Source: Gonocerus acuteangulatus (lineage: Eukaryota; Arthropoda; Insecta; Hemiptera; Coreidae). Taken from it: 64,000 nt of DNA. Positions 47,901 through 61,900 of the stretch are shown here, in pieces. Where the stretch lies: the NCBI GenBank assembly GCA_946811695.1, contig OX328123.1, forward strand, positions 15,908,538-15,972,537, written 5' to 3'. The notes below the pieces were generated by a model that saw only the letters and a list, made by a program, of their open reading frames with translations, ran no database searches and was not told where the DNA came from. A program made the position numbers and the translations under genes. Within the stretch, counting starts at the first letter, position 1. Every line of letters begins with the position of its first letter.

Positions 47901-50900
47901 TGAATTAGCGATTAGCGCACTGCCGTCGCTATGCGCTAATCGTTAGCGCAGGCTCTTATCAGTACCGCTAAATTAGCGGGAAGGTATTAGGTATTAGCGC
48001 GCGCTAACGTTTGCCCAACTCTGATTAGAGAACGAAGAAGGGCTCTAAATTAGTTCCGTAGAAACCCATCAGACCAAAACCTTCAAAATTATAAAAAGAA
48101 AAAGGCGAAGGCCCAATGGACAGTGAGAAACAGTAAAAAGAAATGTTGGGTAGATTTTACATCTAACTTAAACAGAAACACGTCATCACAAGAAATATGG
48201 ACGAAGATAAAGCAAATTCAACATAAAAACTACAGACCCCCCATAACTGGACTTAAACAATTAAACACTACTATAACTGACCAAACAGAAATTAGTAATT
48301 TAATAGGCAGATATTTTGCCACAATATCCAGAACTGAGAACTACACAGACGAATTTTCACTATACAAAAATAATGTAGAAACTACTGCCCTCCCCATTAC
48401 GAACCAACATAACCATCCTTTGAATGACCCCTTTACCCTAGACGAACTAAAACACGCACTTTCGACAACTCATCTCACAGCACCTTGACCTGACGGACTG
48501 ACTTATGATATGTATAAAAATCTACCCAACATAGGCCTTGTCACTCTCCTAAACGTATTTAATGACATATTTCAGAGCGGTGCCTATCCTCACTTCTGGA
48601 ATGAATCTATAGTTATTCCTATCTTAAAAAAAGGGAAAGATAGCAATTTACCATCATGTTTCAGGCCCATTAGCATGACTAATTGCTGTGGGAAAATCAT
48701 GGAGAAAATGGTAAATAAAAGGATCATATGGTTCTTAGAAAACAGTAACCTTCTCTCGCCATACCAATGTGGTTTTAGACCAATGCATTCAACCATGCAC
48801 CACATTGCGACTCTCGAAAATAACATTTCAGATGCCTTCCTAAATAGAAGCTCTATATTAGCGGTGTCATTGGACCTCGAGAAAGCCTATGACAGAGTAT
48901 GGAGGAGACTAATACTGTCTCAGCTACTAGAATGGGGTGTGCAAGGCCAAGTCATGTGTTACTTGAAGAGCTATCTTTCCCGAAGATCATTCAGAGTGAG
49001 AATAGGTACTGCTCTTTCCGATGAGTTTTTACAGGAAAATGGAGTGCCCCAAGGAGGTGAACTGAGTACGACTCTCTTCAATATCGCTATAAATTCCGTC
49101 ACTGGATGTATAACTCAAGGAGTGTCGTATTGCCTGTATGCTGATGACCTCCTTATTTACACCACATACAAACATATTAATACAGGTGAACAACAGATAC
49201 AAAACACATTACAAGAGCTAGATAACTGGTGCTCTGTAACAGGCTTCAAATTTTCTAGAGAAAAGACAAGGCACATAATTTTCTTTTGGAAAAGAGCCAC
49301 TCAAACAGCCCACCTAACAATACACCAAACAATTGTTGACAAAACTGACTTACTGACTTTCTTAGGTATGACATTTGACAAAAAATTAACGTGGTTACCC
49401 CACCTGAAAGGGCTTCTCAACAAATGCAAAAAATCATTGAATTTGTTAAGAATCCTTAGTAATACAAAATGGGGTTCTGACCAATGTACCATGCTTACAT
49501 TCTATCGATCTTACACCAGGTCTCTTCTGGATTATGGATGTATAGCATATTCATCTGCCAGTCCAACCACTTTAAGACTTCTCGACACAATACAGAACAC
49601 AGGACTAAGGCTGGTCACAGGAGCTTTCAGGACCAGTCCTGCAGAAAGCCTTTGCGCCTTGACCGGAGAACCCCCGCTGCAGTATAGGCGTGCTATTTTA
49701 AGCTCTAATTTTTACGTAAAGTCAAAAGGTCTTGGGACTCCCTGTGTGAAACGTTTTCTTGAAAATACTAATTTTAATAAATATTTAGGATCAAATTCTA
49801 AAAGAAAACCTTTTGTCGTAAGAACACTAGAAGATAGAAGGAATTCAAGCCTAAAAGAATCTTCAATACTTCAACACAATTTCACTAACACACCACCTTG
49901 GAGATTGAGGAACTTAAGGATTGACTTGACACTAACTAAATACAAAATACTGAACCAACATCCAAATTATTTTATAAAAATACAATTAATTCAATAATGA
50001 GACAATACCCCAGAACATTATATACTTTTACCGACGGATCCAAGACGAACTCTGGCATAGGAGCAGCTGCAATTGTGAAGGAAACTGCTTACCTAATCAA
50101 ATTACCAGAAACAACGACCATATTTACAGCGGAACTTTACGGAATCTTCTAGCACTAACTAACGTTCATGATGCTCAGACTGACGCTATCACTGTTTGTA
50201 CAGACTCCTTAAGTTCCTTAATGTCCATACAGAACATTTACAGCACACATCCAGTTATCAAGAACATATTTACACACATTAACATTCTACAAAGTAAAAA
50301 CAAACACATTACGTTGCTATGGGTACCAGGACACGAAGACATCGACATGAGTACAGCTGTAGACCGACAGGCAAAACTAGCAACGAACCGACCTATACCA
50401 GACATAAATACAATTACTTCATCCGATTTAAGCAAAACAATACGAACTAACACACTGTATGAATGGGAGAGAGATTGGTCAAAGAGTACATACAAATTAA
50501 AAGAAATTAAGAACACGACAAGAACTTGGAAAACAGAACAATTTTCTCGTCAGGACGACGTAATTTTATCCAGGCTTCGGTTAGGCCACACCCGACTTAC
50601 CCACTCATACTTACTGGACAGAAAGGAAAGACCAACGTGCAGACAGTGTAACAGAACTCTAACTGTTAAACATATACTGACAGACTGTAGACAACGCAGC
50701 GACTTGACAATTCCTTACAACTTACACGACTTACTTACTGAAGGTAGCCCGTACATCCATATACTCCTTACACACTTAAAAGCAGCACACTTATATTCAA
50801 ATGTATAACTATATGTAATATTTTATTTTGGTTTTATTTAATAGCAACATCTTGTTCTTTCTCTTTTATTTCTTTATGTTTTATTTTGTTTTATTGGACA

Positions 50901-52925
50901 AACTGACTAATATTTAACGAACCTTTCTTCCGTCGTCCCAATGAGCTCATCGCCACTGTTACGGAGCTCACATGGAATAAATAAATAAATAATTATATTT
51001 TATTATATGTCTTTGTCGTCTTTAAGTATGTCAGTATGGCATCAATGTGGGGGCTCCTATCAGATAACAGTTCACTGAGGCTTCGAGGAATCTGTAAGTT
51101 TTCTCTTTTAAGGCAGTCTGTTAGTAAGTGTTTTACAGTTAAAGGTACGTTGGATGCCTCACATAGTGGTTTGTCTTGTCTTGTGAAGAGGTACGAATGG
51201 GTGAGTCGTGTATGTCCGATTATAAGTCGTGTTAGTATTACTTCGTCGCGTCTTGTCCTTAGTTCACCTGACGAATATGGCTGTATACTGCACTTTACTT
51301 TCCTGAGGTGGTTATCTTGTGTGCTGTTCCACGTTGCTTGCCATCTATTCAGTATAGTTTGTGTTATTTTTGTTTGTAAGTCTTGTGATGTAAGTAAGTA
51401 CTGGCCATGTGGTCGGCTAGTTGCAGCAATTTTTGCCTGTTCGTCTGCTTTTGAAGCCTCTCCAAGGTTCTCATGACCAGGAACCCACACCATTGTTATC
51501 ATTGTGTGTGAGTCTTTTAGTCTTGATACTTCTTGTAAAATTTGAACGAGGATCGGGTTGGTGGTGTAGATGTTCTTTAAGGAGAGTAAACATAATAAGT
51601 ATTATGTTGGCTTGTCTTGGTGAAAGTGTCCCATTTCTACTGCTCCTCTTTCTAAGGACCCAAACAAAACTACGTTACAGTCATAAAGCTGAAGACGATA
51701 GGGCATCCACCATTTCTAAAATGATGGGTCTGACATTTGATAACATTAAACTTCTGTAATTCCAACTTCTGTCTAAGTTGGCTTTTGTCGGTTTCGTGTG
51801 CATTGACGCCTCAGTATCGCTTTTATACCAGATTTTTGAGTGGGTGTTCACAATTTTCACGAAATATCAACGAAAAAAAATGTTTATTTAAATTAAGAGA
51901 TCTATTAAAAGTCAAAACCAATAAATGTGCTTTATCGTGAGCGAGCCATTCTGATCAAATTCTTTAACTTCTCACGATGATGGCGATGTCCCATCCTTCC
52001 CAAACTACATGATGTTTATTACACAAGCACATCTACCAAATATTAACTAACTCTGGTTTCAAATGGATGGTTGCCCAGCTCATAATGGAGGAGTGGCGAT
52101 GGAATGGATTGAGTAGGTCCTCTACATTTTCAGATAGAACGCTCATTTTTGCCCTACTGAACTACAAATGGGATGCAGAATAAACCCTTAATATTATAAA
52201 ATCTCAATGCGGGACACCCTGTATAATATACACTTCAAATGTAAAAAAAAAAAAACTTCCATATTGTGTAAAGGAACGTTAATATAGATTGTATCGGGGC
52301 ATAAATTTGTTTAGCTTCATAATGAACCAATGAAATAAATAATTGATACAAATTTACAATTTTTTCCAGGTACGTTGGAGACATCAACAACCTTTTCTCG
52401 GCCCAAATGTTTTTAGATATGGTGTTATCTACTTTATACATAGCTTTCAGGAGTTACCAAGTGATACAGGTGTGTTTTCAACAAACTGAATAAGCTCTAA
52501 GTTGTACTGGGTGTCCAACAGCCAAAAAATGCCTTATATTTATTTATTGTTTCAAAATCTTAAGTAATTATAGGTAATATCTAAAAATTGAATGTCAAAT
52601 ATTTATACATCCATATATATATATATGAGGCCTGAGTTCAAATCCCGAGCAAGCACTAAGGATTTTTTCTTCTAGTGTCTTCGTTCACCGGTTGAATTCG
52701 GCCTCCCTGACCGTCCCTAGGCCAACCCAGCCTTTAATTAATTTAATTAATAATGGGTACCTTGGGTGCTAATGACTCTAGCAGTCGAAGCAGCCAAGGG
52801 GAAAATCAGGCGGCCGGAGCATAGTACTGACCACACTATCTCCCTAGTGTGCCGTATGGTCATGAATCAGATACCTCTATAGTATCTGCCCCTCAGGGCC
52901 CTCGTGGCCTGTTACGGGACTGATT

Positions 52926-52989
<64 letters not shown>

Positions 52990-55900
52990 CGCTCTCTAAA
53001 CGCCAGATGACTGGTCCGATTTTGATGAAATTTGGTACAAAAATCTTTCGTCTAATTTGAATGGTCAAATTCGTTAACCAGCAGAATCCATCCACCGGAA
53101 GATGCCTTTTCGAGCACAATTCGAAAATAATCGTAACGCTTACGTTTACTAGTTCATATGCTAGCAGGTACTCGTATTATAGGTTTCTTAACGTAGAAAA
53201 ACGGGAAAAAAACTATATCTGTTACCGTTTTCGAGAAAAATTGAAACACCTACTTTTCCAAACTAATTTTCAGTTTGGGTATTCAGAAATGATTAATTCA
53301 GTTGGAACTTGTTCCAGACGCTTGATATTCATCTAATCTATAATAGGTAAATGTTGGTTCTGTTTGGAGTTAAGGAAGTACTAGAAATAAAATATTTCAT
53401 TAACTTGCATGAAAAGTTTTGGGATTTTCTAAAATATCTCGAAAACGGGTAAGAAAATGTGATAAGTGGAATGTGACAAATCGAAAGCTTACTAAATTCC
53501 CTACAAAAAAAGTTCCGATGTAATTTTCGATAGGGCGATGTCAATCCGAGAAATAAGAACTTGAAAATTCTTAATTGTTAGTTTTGCTCTTTTGAACGGG
53601 TTTTTGTATCTGTTTACCTAAAGTTTTAACTGGTTGTTTCTCATTTTAATTGTATTTAACAGTAAAACGAGTGTCTGACTAAAAAAAGGTAAGAACATGT
53701 GATACATTGTTATAGTGTGTCCAAGAGCGAACGTTGAGAAGGTGGGGGAAGTCGCCATGATACTGTCAGTTTCCTGTTGTGGCGCCTTAAATCTATTTTC
53801 TCTTCGAGACTTTATTTTATATTTTGCACGAAAGATCAAACCCCACCAATAACTGCCACATCGGAAATAATGTTTTTTGTGAATTTCCAACAAAAAAATA
53901 ATAAAGGATTTTTTCATAAAAAAAAAAAATAAATAAATAAATAAAACTCATAAGCATGTATCAACGTCCAAACAAAACACCTCATGATTTCTAACTGCCA
54001 TTTATTCTTTTAAGAATAATTTCCACTTCACTATAAACGAGTGAAGTTCCGATCTGCATGTTCCACTTCTGCTACACAAGAAAATTAAAGATATTTTCAT
54101 TTGAATCAATCTATCACAATTCTCAACTCAGAATGAAATTCCAAGGTCAACGCGGAAATACGCTGCTTTAACGGATATTTCCGGTTTGAGAAATCAGTCC
54201 ATCTGAAAAAATTAATCTTTGGCCTGAATATCCCACTTTCGGCACGACAAGGAAGTTGATTTTACGGCCGATCTTTCGAACATACCCCATTTATCTTTGA
54301 AAAAAATCAGTTTTTTTAAAAAAGAAAAAATACATCGGGCACTTTTTTTGGGGTGGACGTCTGTTGAATTTTGGATATCCTTCCATATATAATGTTATGT
54401 TGGATAATTGTTATGCAAGTATGTTTTCATTCTTTACATGTTTTAGCGACAGAATAAATAAACCATTCCAAGAAAGTACTTTTCGAGAAAAATATTTAAA
54501 CCGTTGTCGACAAATTTATCAAATTCATAATTTAGACGATTAGCTGGACCCAAATATATCAACACATTCGTTCCGCCCAGACAATGAATGATCAAAAACA
54601 GCTATAGATGGAAAGGCTACGGGCGGGGAATTTTGATATGTTCACCTCCTATCTAGTTCAAAAAAAGTTACGATCAAAACTTTTGTTCCAAACATTTCCA
54701 TCTATAACTGTTCGTTGCCTGGACTGTTTTCTACAAAAAAGATTTGTACATTTACAAGTGTGCCAGAGATGTAGCTGCCAACTATAAATATTGCCTTGAA
54801 TTTTATGAAATTTGGTATAAAAATAATTTGGCTAAAACGAAACGTCATAAGGGTCGAAAATCAGCTCAATCTGCTCACCGGACACTGATTTTTCATTTAA
54901 ATTTCGATTTAGCTTTAATAGATTTTCAAGTATTTTGACAGGAAGATTCGAATAAAAGCACTTTAACATTATATCTTTAACCGCTTTCTAGAAAAGTGGG
55001 GAAAATATAATTATGTATGAAACGATGGATTAAGCTGGCATTTTATTCTCAGGTTTAACAAACATCCAAACTCACAACACCGTAGCCGAATAAATCTGTG
55101 CTTGAAGTTTCGAAAAGTGTTGATTGGTTTCGTTCCATTGATCCGTGTTTTCTGAGAGATTTCTATCATTTTCTTTCATTCGAGGTCATTCAATTAATTA
55201 ATTTATTTTCTTTTAGATGTTTAATAACAAGGATGCACGAGTATTTGGTGCTATATTGTTTGTGGTTATTTGCTTTGGTGCTCCGTTCTTGAATTGCTGT
55301 TGTGGGCATATAATCACAGATATGGTGAGTGATATTATAATTACAACAAAATATTAGTAGAAGCTAAATTAATTTTATTTTTTAGCTCTTTATAAAAACC
55401 GTAGATATTTTCGAACGGTGAGGTGCTATTAAAACGCAAAACAATCTTTATGGTGTTAATAACTCAATGCATTAAAAGATTATAAAGAATTCAATAAAAT
55501 ATTTAATCTTCCTTGTAAATGTAATTACTGAAATATAAATATTTTTTATATTTCATTGTCGTGAAAGCGATTTGCAAATTTGATTGCCTAAGATTAAAAG
55601 TCCTCTTCAAACAAAATTATAATATCAATAAATAAATTATAGTAATCTTACAAGAATAATATAAGCAATCAGGGATTAGTTGGGATTCGGCTAAGAAAAA
55701 TAACATTTTCACGATGCTTACTTAAGTGTTAACTTTGGTCTTCCTCTGCCTCCCGGCACCTTCATTGCTGACGAAGGCTACCAAAGAGTAGCCGAAAAAT
55801 CGTTAATACAGATTTTTTACAAAAATCGTATTGATGTTTTCTTAGCCTAATCCCAACAAATCCCTGATTGCTAATCACCTCTATCTAATCTTCATGAAGA

Positions 55901-58900
55901 ATAATATAAGATCTATAACATAAAAAAATTAAAGCATTTAAATATACAATTAAACATCTGACATTAACAAAGTGTATACTATACAAGGTAAAAAAAAAAG
56001 GGGGAAAAAACAAAAAATAAAATTATCAAATATTAAAGGTCAACTATAAAATTAAAAACAAGTAATAAATACATAAAACAAGAGAAAAAAACACAAAAAA
56101 TAAAAGAGTAATAAAAAAAAGCTTTATTTTTGTTAAAAATTGTGATATATGTGTGTTGTTGGCAAGACGTTAAATATCGTGCCTACAACCTTCTCAGATA
56201 GGCAGAAATGTTCAATTCCGCATGCGCGAAATTCTAAGGGAAGTATTGCCGACAGTGCCGCCATTTTCCAAATCCCAGTTCAAGGAACAACACGATACGT
56301 GAAACACTGAATATGTCTCGTTCAAGACTAGGCAAGGCTTTAAGAGGTGAGGCAAAAGAGATAGTTTTTCATATTTATCAATACTTTCCTTAGCCAAAGC
56401 TAAGGCTAAAAACGTTTTAAGCCTACTAGTGGAAAGGTTATAACAGAGAGAATTTTTACCGCCAATCTTCTGCACCGGGAACATAGGCGACGCTCTTTTC
56501 CCTCCAACTAATTGCTTTAATTGAGCAGGCAACGCTATATGGTTACCGTTTTCAGCCTTTGTTTTGGCTAAGTATTGATAAATGTTATCTCCCTTGCATG
56601 AACTCTTAAAAGATTATCTGGTCTTAAACGAGACATAATCAGTTTTATTAAGTTTCAAATAGCACGTTGTTCATTGAAATGGGAATTCGCAAAGGGCAGA
56701 AACGTCGGAGATTTCCCTCAGAGCTCTGTGCATGCGGAGTTAAATTTCCCCTATAAAAGGTCGATGAGTTTGTTCTGTGAATGTAATGAATACAAAGGAA
56801 ATTGCTTATATGCCTTCAATTATCAATGAATTAACTGTATTAAAGGCTGTTTATGTGTATTTGTACACAAAAAAAGCCTTTGTATTCACTATAAGTTGAA
56901 ATAATTAAAATGGAATCTCTACAGTAGGTAGCGATTGTTTTGTCATTGGGCGCCCAAGGTTAGGTTGAGAATGGCCAATACGGAGTCAAGTCAAAATTAT
57001 CTCCACCAAGGTTAAACGGGAGCCAACTCTGTTGAGGACGGTTGCTTCGTTGCTGGATAGCAATTCTGCTAGAGTTCGTTTAATTAGTTGCAGACTATTG
57101 TCGGTAGAGTTGTTTCGCTAATAAATTAATAAGAAGCCATAAAAATAACTAAATCTGGTATCAGTATCTAGAGAGTACGCTGAATAAATATTTAATTTTT
57201 AATCGAATTGCAAATATTTAATTGTTAATCTTATTGCAAATATATTTACTTTTTCATAAACTGAAAGTTTATTTATTCACCTTTTTTTCGCAGAGTGAGC
57301 AGGTCCACCGAAGCTCTACACAAGGACAATGGTACAATTTGCCAGAAAAAGAAAGAAAATCTCTTCGTTTCCTCATGACGAGAACCTCAACGCCCCTTTG
57401 CCTTCAATATCACAATTTAATGAGATTCAACATGGCTCAGTATGCTTCAGTCAGTACCATTCAATATAATAATTACTCCCAAACGCTGCCAATAACAATT
57501 ACAAACGCCAATGGCCTCAGCCACGTTGAGTGCACCGGTTCCCGTTGATCACCGAAGTTTACAACGTCAGGCGTGGCCAGTACCTGAATGGGTGACCGAC
57601 AACATGCTGTTGGCAATATAAAAGGGTGGCTATCTGTAGATAGCACGGCTTTAATAGCCCATGTGTTGATACTCCGTTAAACACACACACAAAACAATTA
57701 CGAACATATACAGGCATTAGACATTAAACCATACCGTTTTATGGGACGCGTTATAAATTTAATAATTGCTATTGCGAATCCAGGAGGTTATTCTGTCGGA
57801 GGTGAAAAATAATATTTATTAGGGCTCATCAACATGGATGCAAAGCCCTTATAATAGAATAAAAATGATATTTATTACCTCTTTGGGGGTAATGGTGACG
57901 TCATTAGAGGCGAGGTTATAAAAACATGCGCTCATCTGAATTATACTATTTACTGAGATCATTAGTACAATATATATACAATTAAGCATGCCACAAATAA
58001 ATAATAATAATTTCCGACCGCTGTTGTGGATGTGTTGAGAATGGTTTAGTGGTGTGATTTTATCATGATCAAAATCATTTTAATTGACAATGATTTATTA
58101 ATTCATTTTTTTACAGGAGCGACCAGTGATCTGTAACAAAATCTTCGCCAATTTTAAAGATAGGGAAGCCACAAGGGACGATGAAATCACAATAATGAAA
58201 AACGTTGTTCTCTATTCAAGTTATACACAACAGTATTTCTAATGTGACAATTAAATAGGCATTTGTTGCACGATGATCAGTGATTTGACTGGTTGGAGTG
58301 ATGATTAGACAGAGACGGAGATTTTACCGTCCACTAAGTACAGGCTACACTATGTCTAAGCGACCATGATTTAAATTGAAACCACTATTTGACAACGATG
58401 GACTTTGTACAGCTTTAAGTGACTTTGGCCAAGGAACATGCACTTTCGCAAAGGCATGGCGAATTAAGAAGGCAACTTTGCTTTTCAGTAGGATATATCT
58501 TTCAAGGAAGGATCTAAACCAATGTTCAAAACACCGACAATATAGTTGTTCTATTTCTTGTATCAGGTTGAGGAAATCGGGGATGTGGGGGAACATTTCC
58601 CCTAAATACAATGGAGTGTTCATTAAAATGGAGTGGTAAGTAGTTGTTATGTGGTGATTGATCTAATTAGCAAAGCAGTTCTTTCTATCATCAAAAATTG
58701 TATTACACAACAGAAACAGAATTAGTAAATTCATTATTTAGGTATAAACTATTTTAATGTGCGGGTACAGAACGAATGATAATGAGAATTTTAATATATA
58801 TATATATATTAAATTCACTTGCTAGGCTGCGATTTGAACGCAGTTCCCCCTTCAGGCTTAGGTGGCGTGATGTTTAGGCTACTAGGATACGTATTTCAGA

Positions 58901-61900
58901 ATATCATGGAGCTAATGGAGCTAATGCTTCAATAGTTATCTGATGCCACACAATTTTGAGTTATCTGAAAGCCCCAGAGTAGGTGCTCCCCTAAGATTTA
59001 AATTTATTAAACCACTGTGTACGTGATCAGAAAAATACCGCCAAGCCACCATTTATCAGAACAGTCTATGGCAATGTGAAATACTCCCACCACAGAAGCC
59101 AACCGGCCTTCATCAAACATCAGGTCTCATTTCCTGTCCACTTCTTTGACAATGACATTGGGGGAAGTAATATAGCGTTGCCCCCAAACTGCTTAATTTT
59201 ATTTGTGTTATCCACAAAGGCAGGTCTGGAGTGGCTCCGGCTACGTTGTTTTACATCACTGCAACCGAATCTAAAGCCATTTTATTCTGTCTGTGACTAG
59301 TACTCACTGCCTCGCAAATACCACGTGCTGCCTTTGCAGCGATCAAGTGCAACATGACACCTTAGTGCTACAACGCTGGTGTCCGCTAAATTAGCCCCAT
59401 TTATCTACGACTAAACTTTATAATGTAATCAGCCAGTGACGTTCATTTCGCGGTTAAAAATGTCCTGTGTACTGTAGACAAGTCTAAACCAGAGATGGGC
59501 ATAATTTTATTTATAAATAAAAATACGAATTTATTCGTACTTCATATATTTGTGAATACGAATATAAATAAATTCGTATCCATAAGTGTGAATACGAATT
59601 TATATTTATTCACATATATTAAGTATAAAAATACAAATAAAATTGTATTCGCAAATTTTTCTGCGAATAAAAATAAATTCACAGAAAAAATTGTAAATAA
59701 TCACAAAAAATGTGAATATTTACAAAAAATCAAGTGATTACAAAACAAATCAAATTAAAATATACGAATAAAAATGTATTCACATTATAATTTGTGAATA
59801 AAAATTTATTCACAATAAAATTCGCAAATAAATTATGAATTTATTCGTATTAAGATGATATTACGAAAGATATTGAAAGTGATTCCCCCCCCCCTTTTAT
59901 GGAGGTACAGATGACAAATTGTGTCCCTGCAGCATGGCTGGTGGTCCCGCGGCGGACTCGGGGTAAACAAAAAATCTAGGCGCTAATAACCTATACGTTA
60001 AACGAGTTAAAAAAAAAAGAAAAAAGAAAGCTCACCTTCAATAACTTTCGTAATATCATCTTAATATGAATAAATTCATGATTTATTTGCGAATTTCATT
60101 GTGAATAAATTTTTATTCACAAATTTTAATGTGAATAAATTTGTATTTGTATATTAGTGAATAAATTTGTATTCGTGATTATTTACAATTTTTTCTGTGA
60201 ATTTATTTTTATTCGCAGAAAAATTTGCGAATACAATTTTATTTGTATTTATATATTTAATATATGTGAATAAAAATAAATTCGTATTCACACTTATGAA
60301 TACGAATTTATTTACATTCGTATTCACAAATATATTAAGTACGAATTTATTTATATTCGTATTCACAAATATATGAAGTACGAATAAATTCGTATTTTTA
60401 TTTATAAATAAAATTATGCCCATCTCTGGTCTAAACTATTGAAGAGTAATGGCGCAATCGCGTGACCTTGAGCATTTTTTTTCATTAGGGATATAATTGG
60501 CTTGACAAATACGATCGATATTCCATTTTTCCCATATAGTTAAGCCGAAATGCAAGTTGTAATTTCCATGATTTTCGAAATGCTAGAAACAAACATTGGT
60601 GTAGAGGCTGTGTAAGTAATTAAACCCTAATTTTTCATATTGAATAATAGGTTTATATGTTGTCTGATGATACATAAATAAATATATTTATTTTTTTTGT
60701 TCAAAAACTTTTTTTTTCTCGATTAAGTAAAAATCTCGCATACCGTGGGGTGAGTTCGGACATGCATCAATTATACCCCTGTCCTCTTGACGTAAAGGAA
60801 AACAGTATTTATTCCAAAGAGGCTTTGAAAACTGTGATTGACGATGTCAAAACCAAGAAGAAGACTCAGAGAGGCAGCGGATCGATTTATGTAATTTGTT
60901 GTTCAACAAAATACATAAATCGACTTTAAATGATAAATTTTGAGGAATGTACACCAGAAAAAAGTGGAATCTAAACTAAATTTAGTAAAGAAGAAAAAAA
61001 AAAAAAAAAAAATACCAAAGAGCATTTTCCTGCAGCTGAATGTGATTTTCCAATAAATCGATTAAGATATTCCCCAAATCGTTAAAACATATTTGGATAG
61101 GCCAGGAAAAATATCGCAAGATTTTAAGACAACAAGCCAGACAGGAATGGTTTGACGGCTTTATGAAAAGGAATCAGCCATTAACGGGACGCCTTACACA
61201 AAGCATCAAAAGGTGTAGAGCAGAAGTTGATAAGGAAAAAGTTAAAGAATATTTTATAAATCTAAAAAATATTATAGAAAATATTCCTCTTCAGAATATC
61301 GTTAATTATGACCGAACTCACTTCAACTACAGTTTAAGTTTAGATTTTTACAGAAATTAAAGGCTGTCCGAACTCACCCCACACGTAGGGGTGAGTTCGG
61401 ACACATTTTAGCAATAAAAAAAAATTGAAAATTTTTAAGATATTCAAAAAACAAAAGACACTATTCGATATAGGAAGGTTAAGGGTTCATTCATTAATTT
61501 TTCCAGATTTTTATAACAATTTTGTCTTTTTTTATTACGAGAAGACCTCGAAAATGTGTCCGAACTCACCCCAAAAGACGGTAGTTTAAACAACTAAACA
61601 CAACAAATGAGCCCTGATGAAGGCTTGAATTTCAAGCCGAAACGTCAGCAAATAATAAAACTCATTTTATGATAAAAAATTTAGTTTTATCAAGATACCA
61701 CGACCAAACCCTGGCAAATTCTACCTTCGCATCACCAACGGTCAACGATCTCCTCTCAATAAATTCTATTTAGAGGGCTTACTTATTCCCTTATTGTATA
61801 TTATTATATCCAGTAAACTAAATGGGTCAAGTCTCTCGTGACAGGCTAAGTTTTATATACATCAAATTGTAATCCTCATTGAAAAAAGATAATAGATAGT

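Noticed and set aside
57507..57620. Functional 5S rRNA gene
   Set aside because: Internal deletions and a fused SINE tail with target duplications show a retroposed copy.
59495..60423. 80-89 residue Asn/Phe/Lys-rich frames
   Set aside because: Inverted copies of the same low-complexity arm repeats of a hAT foldback.
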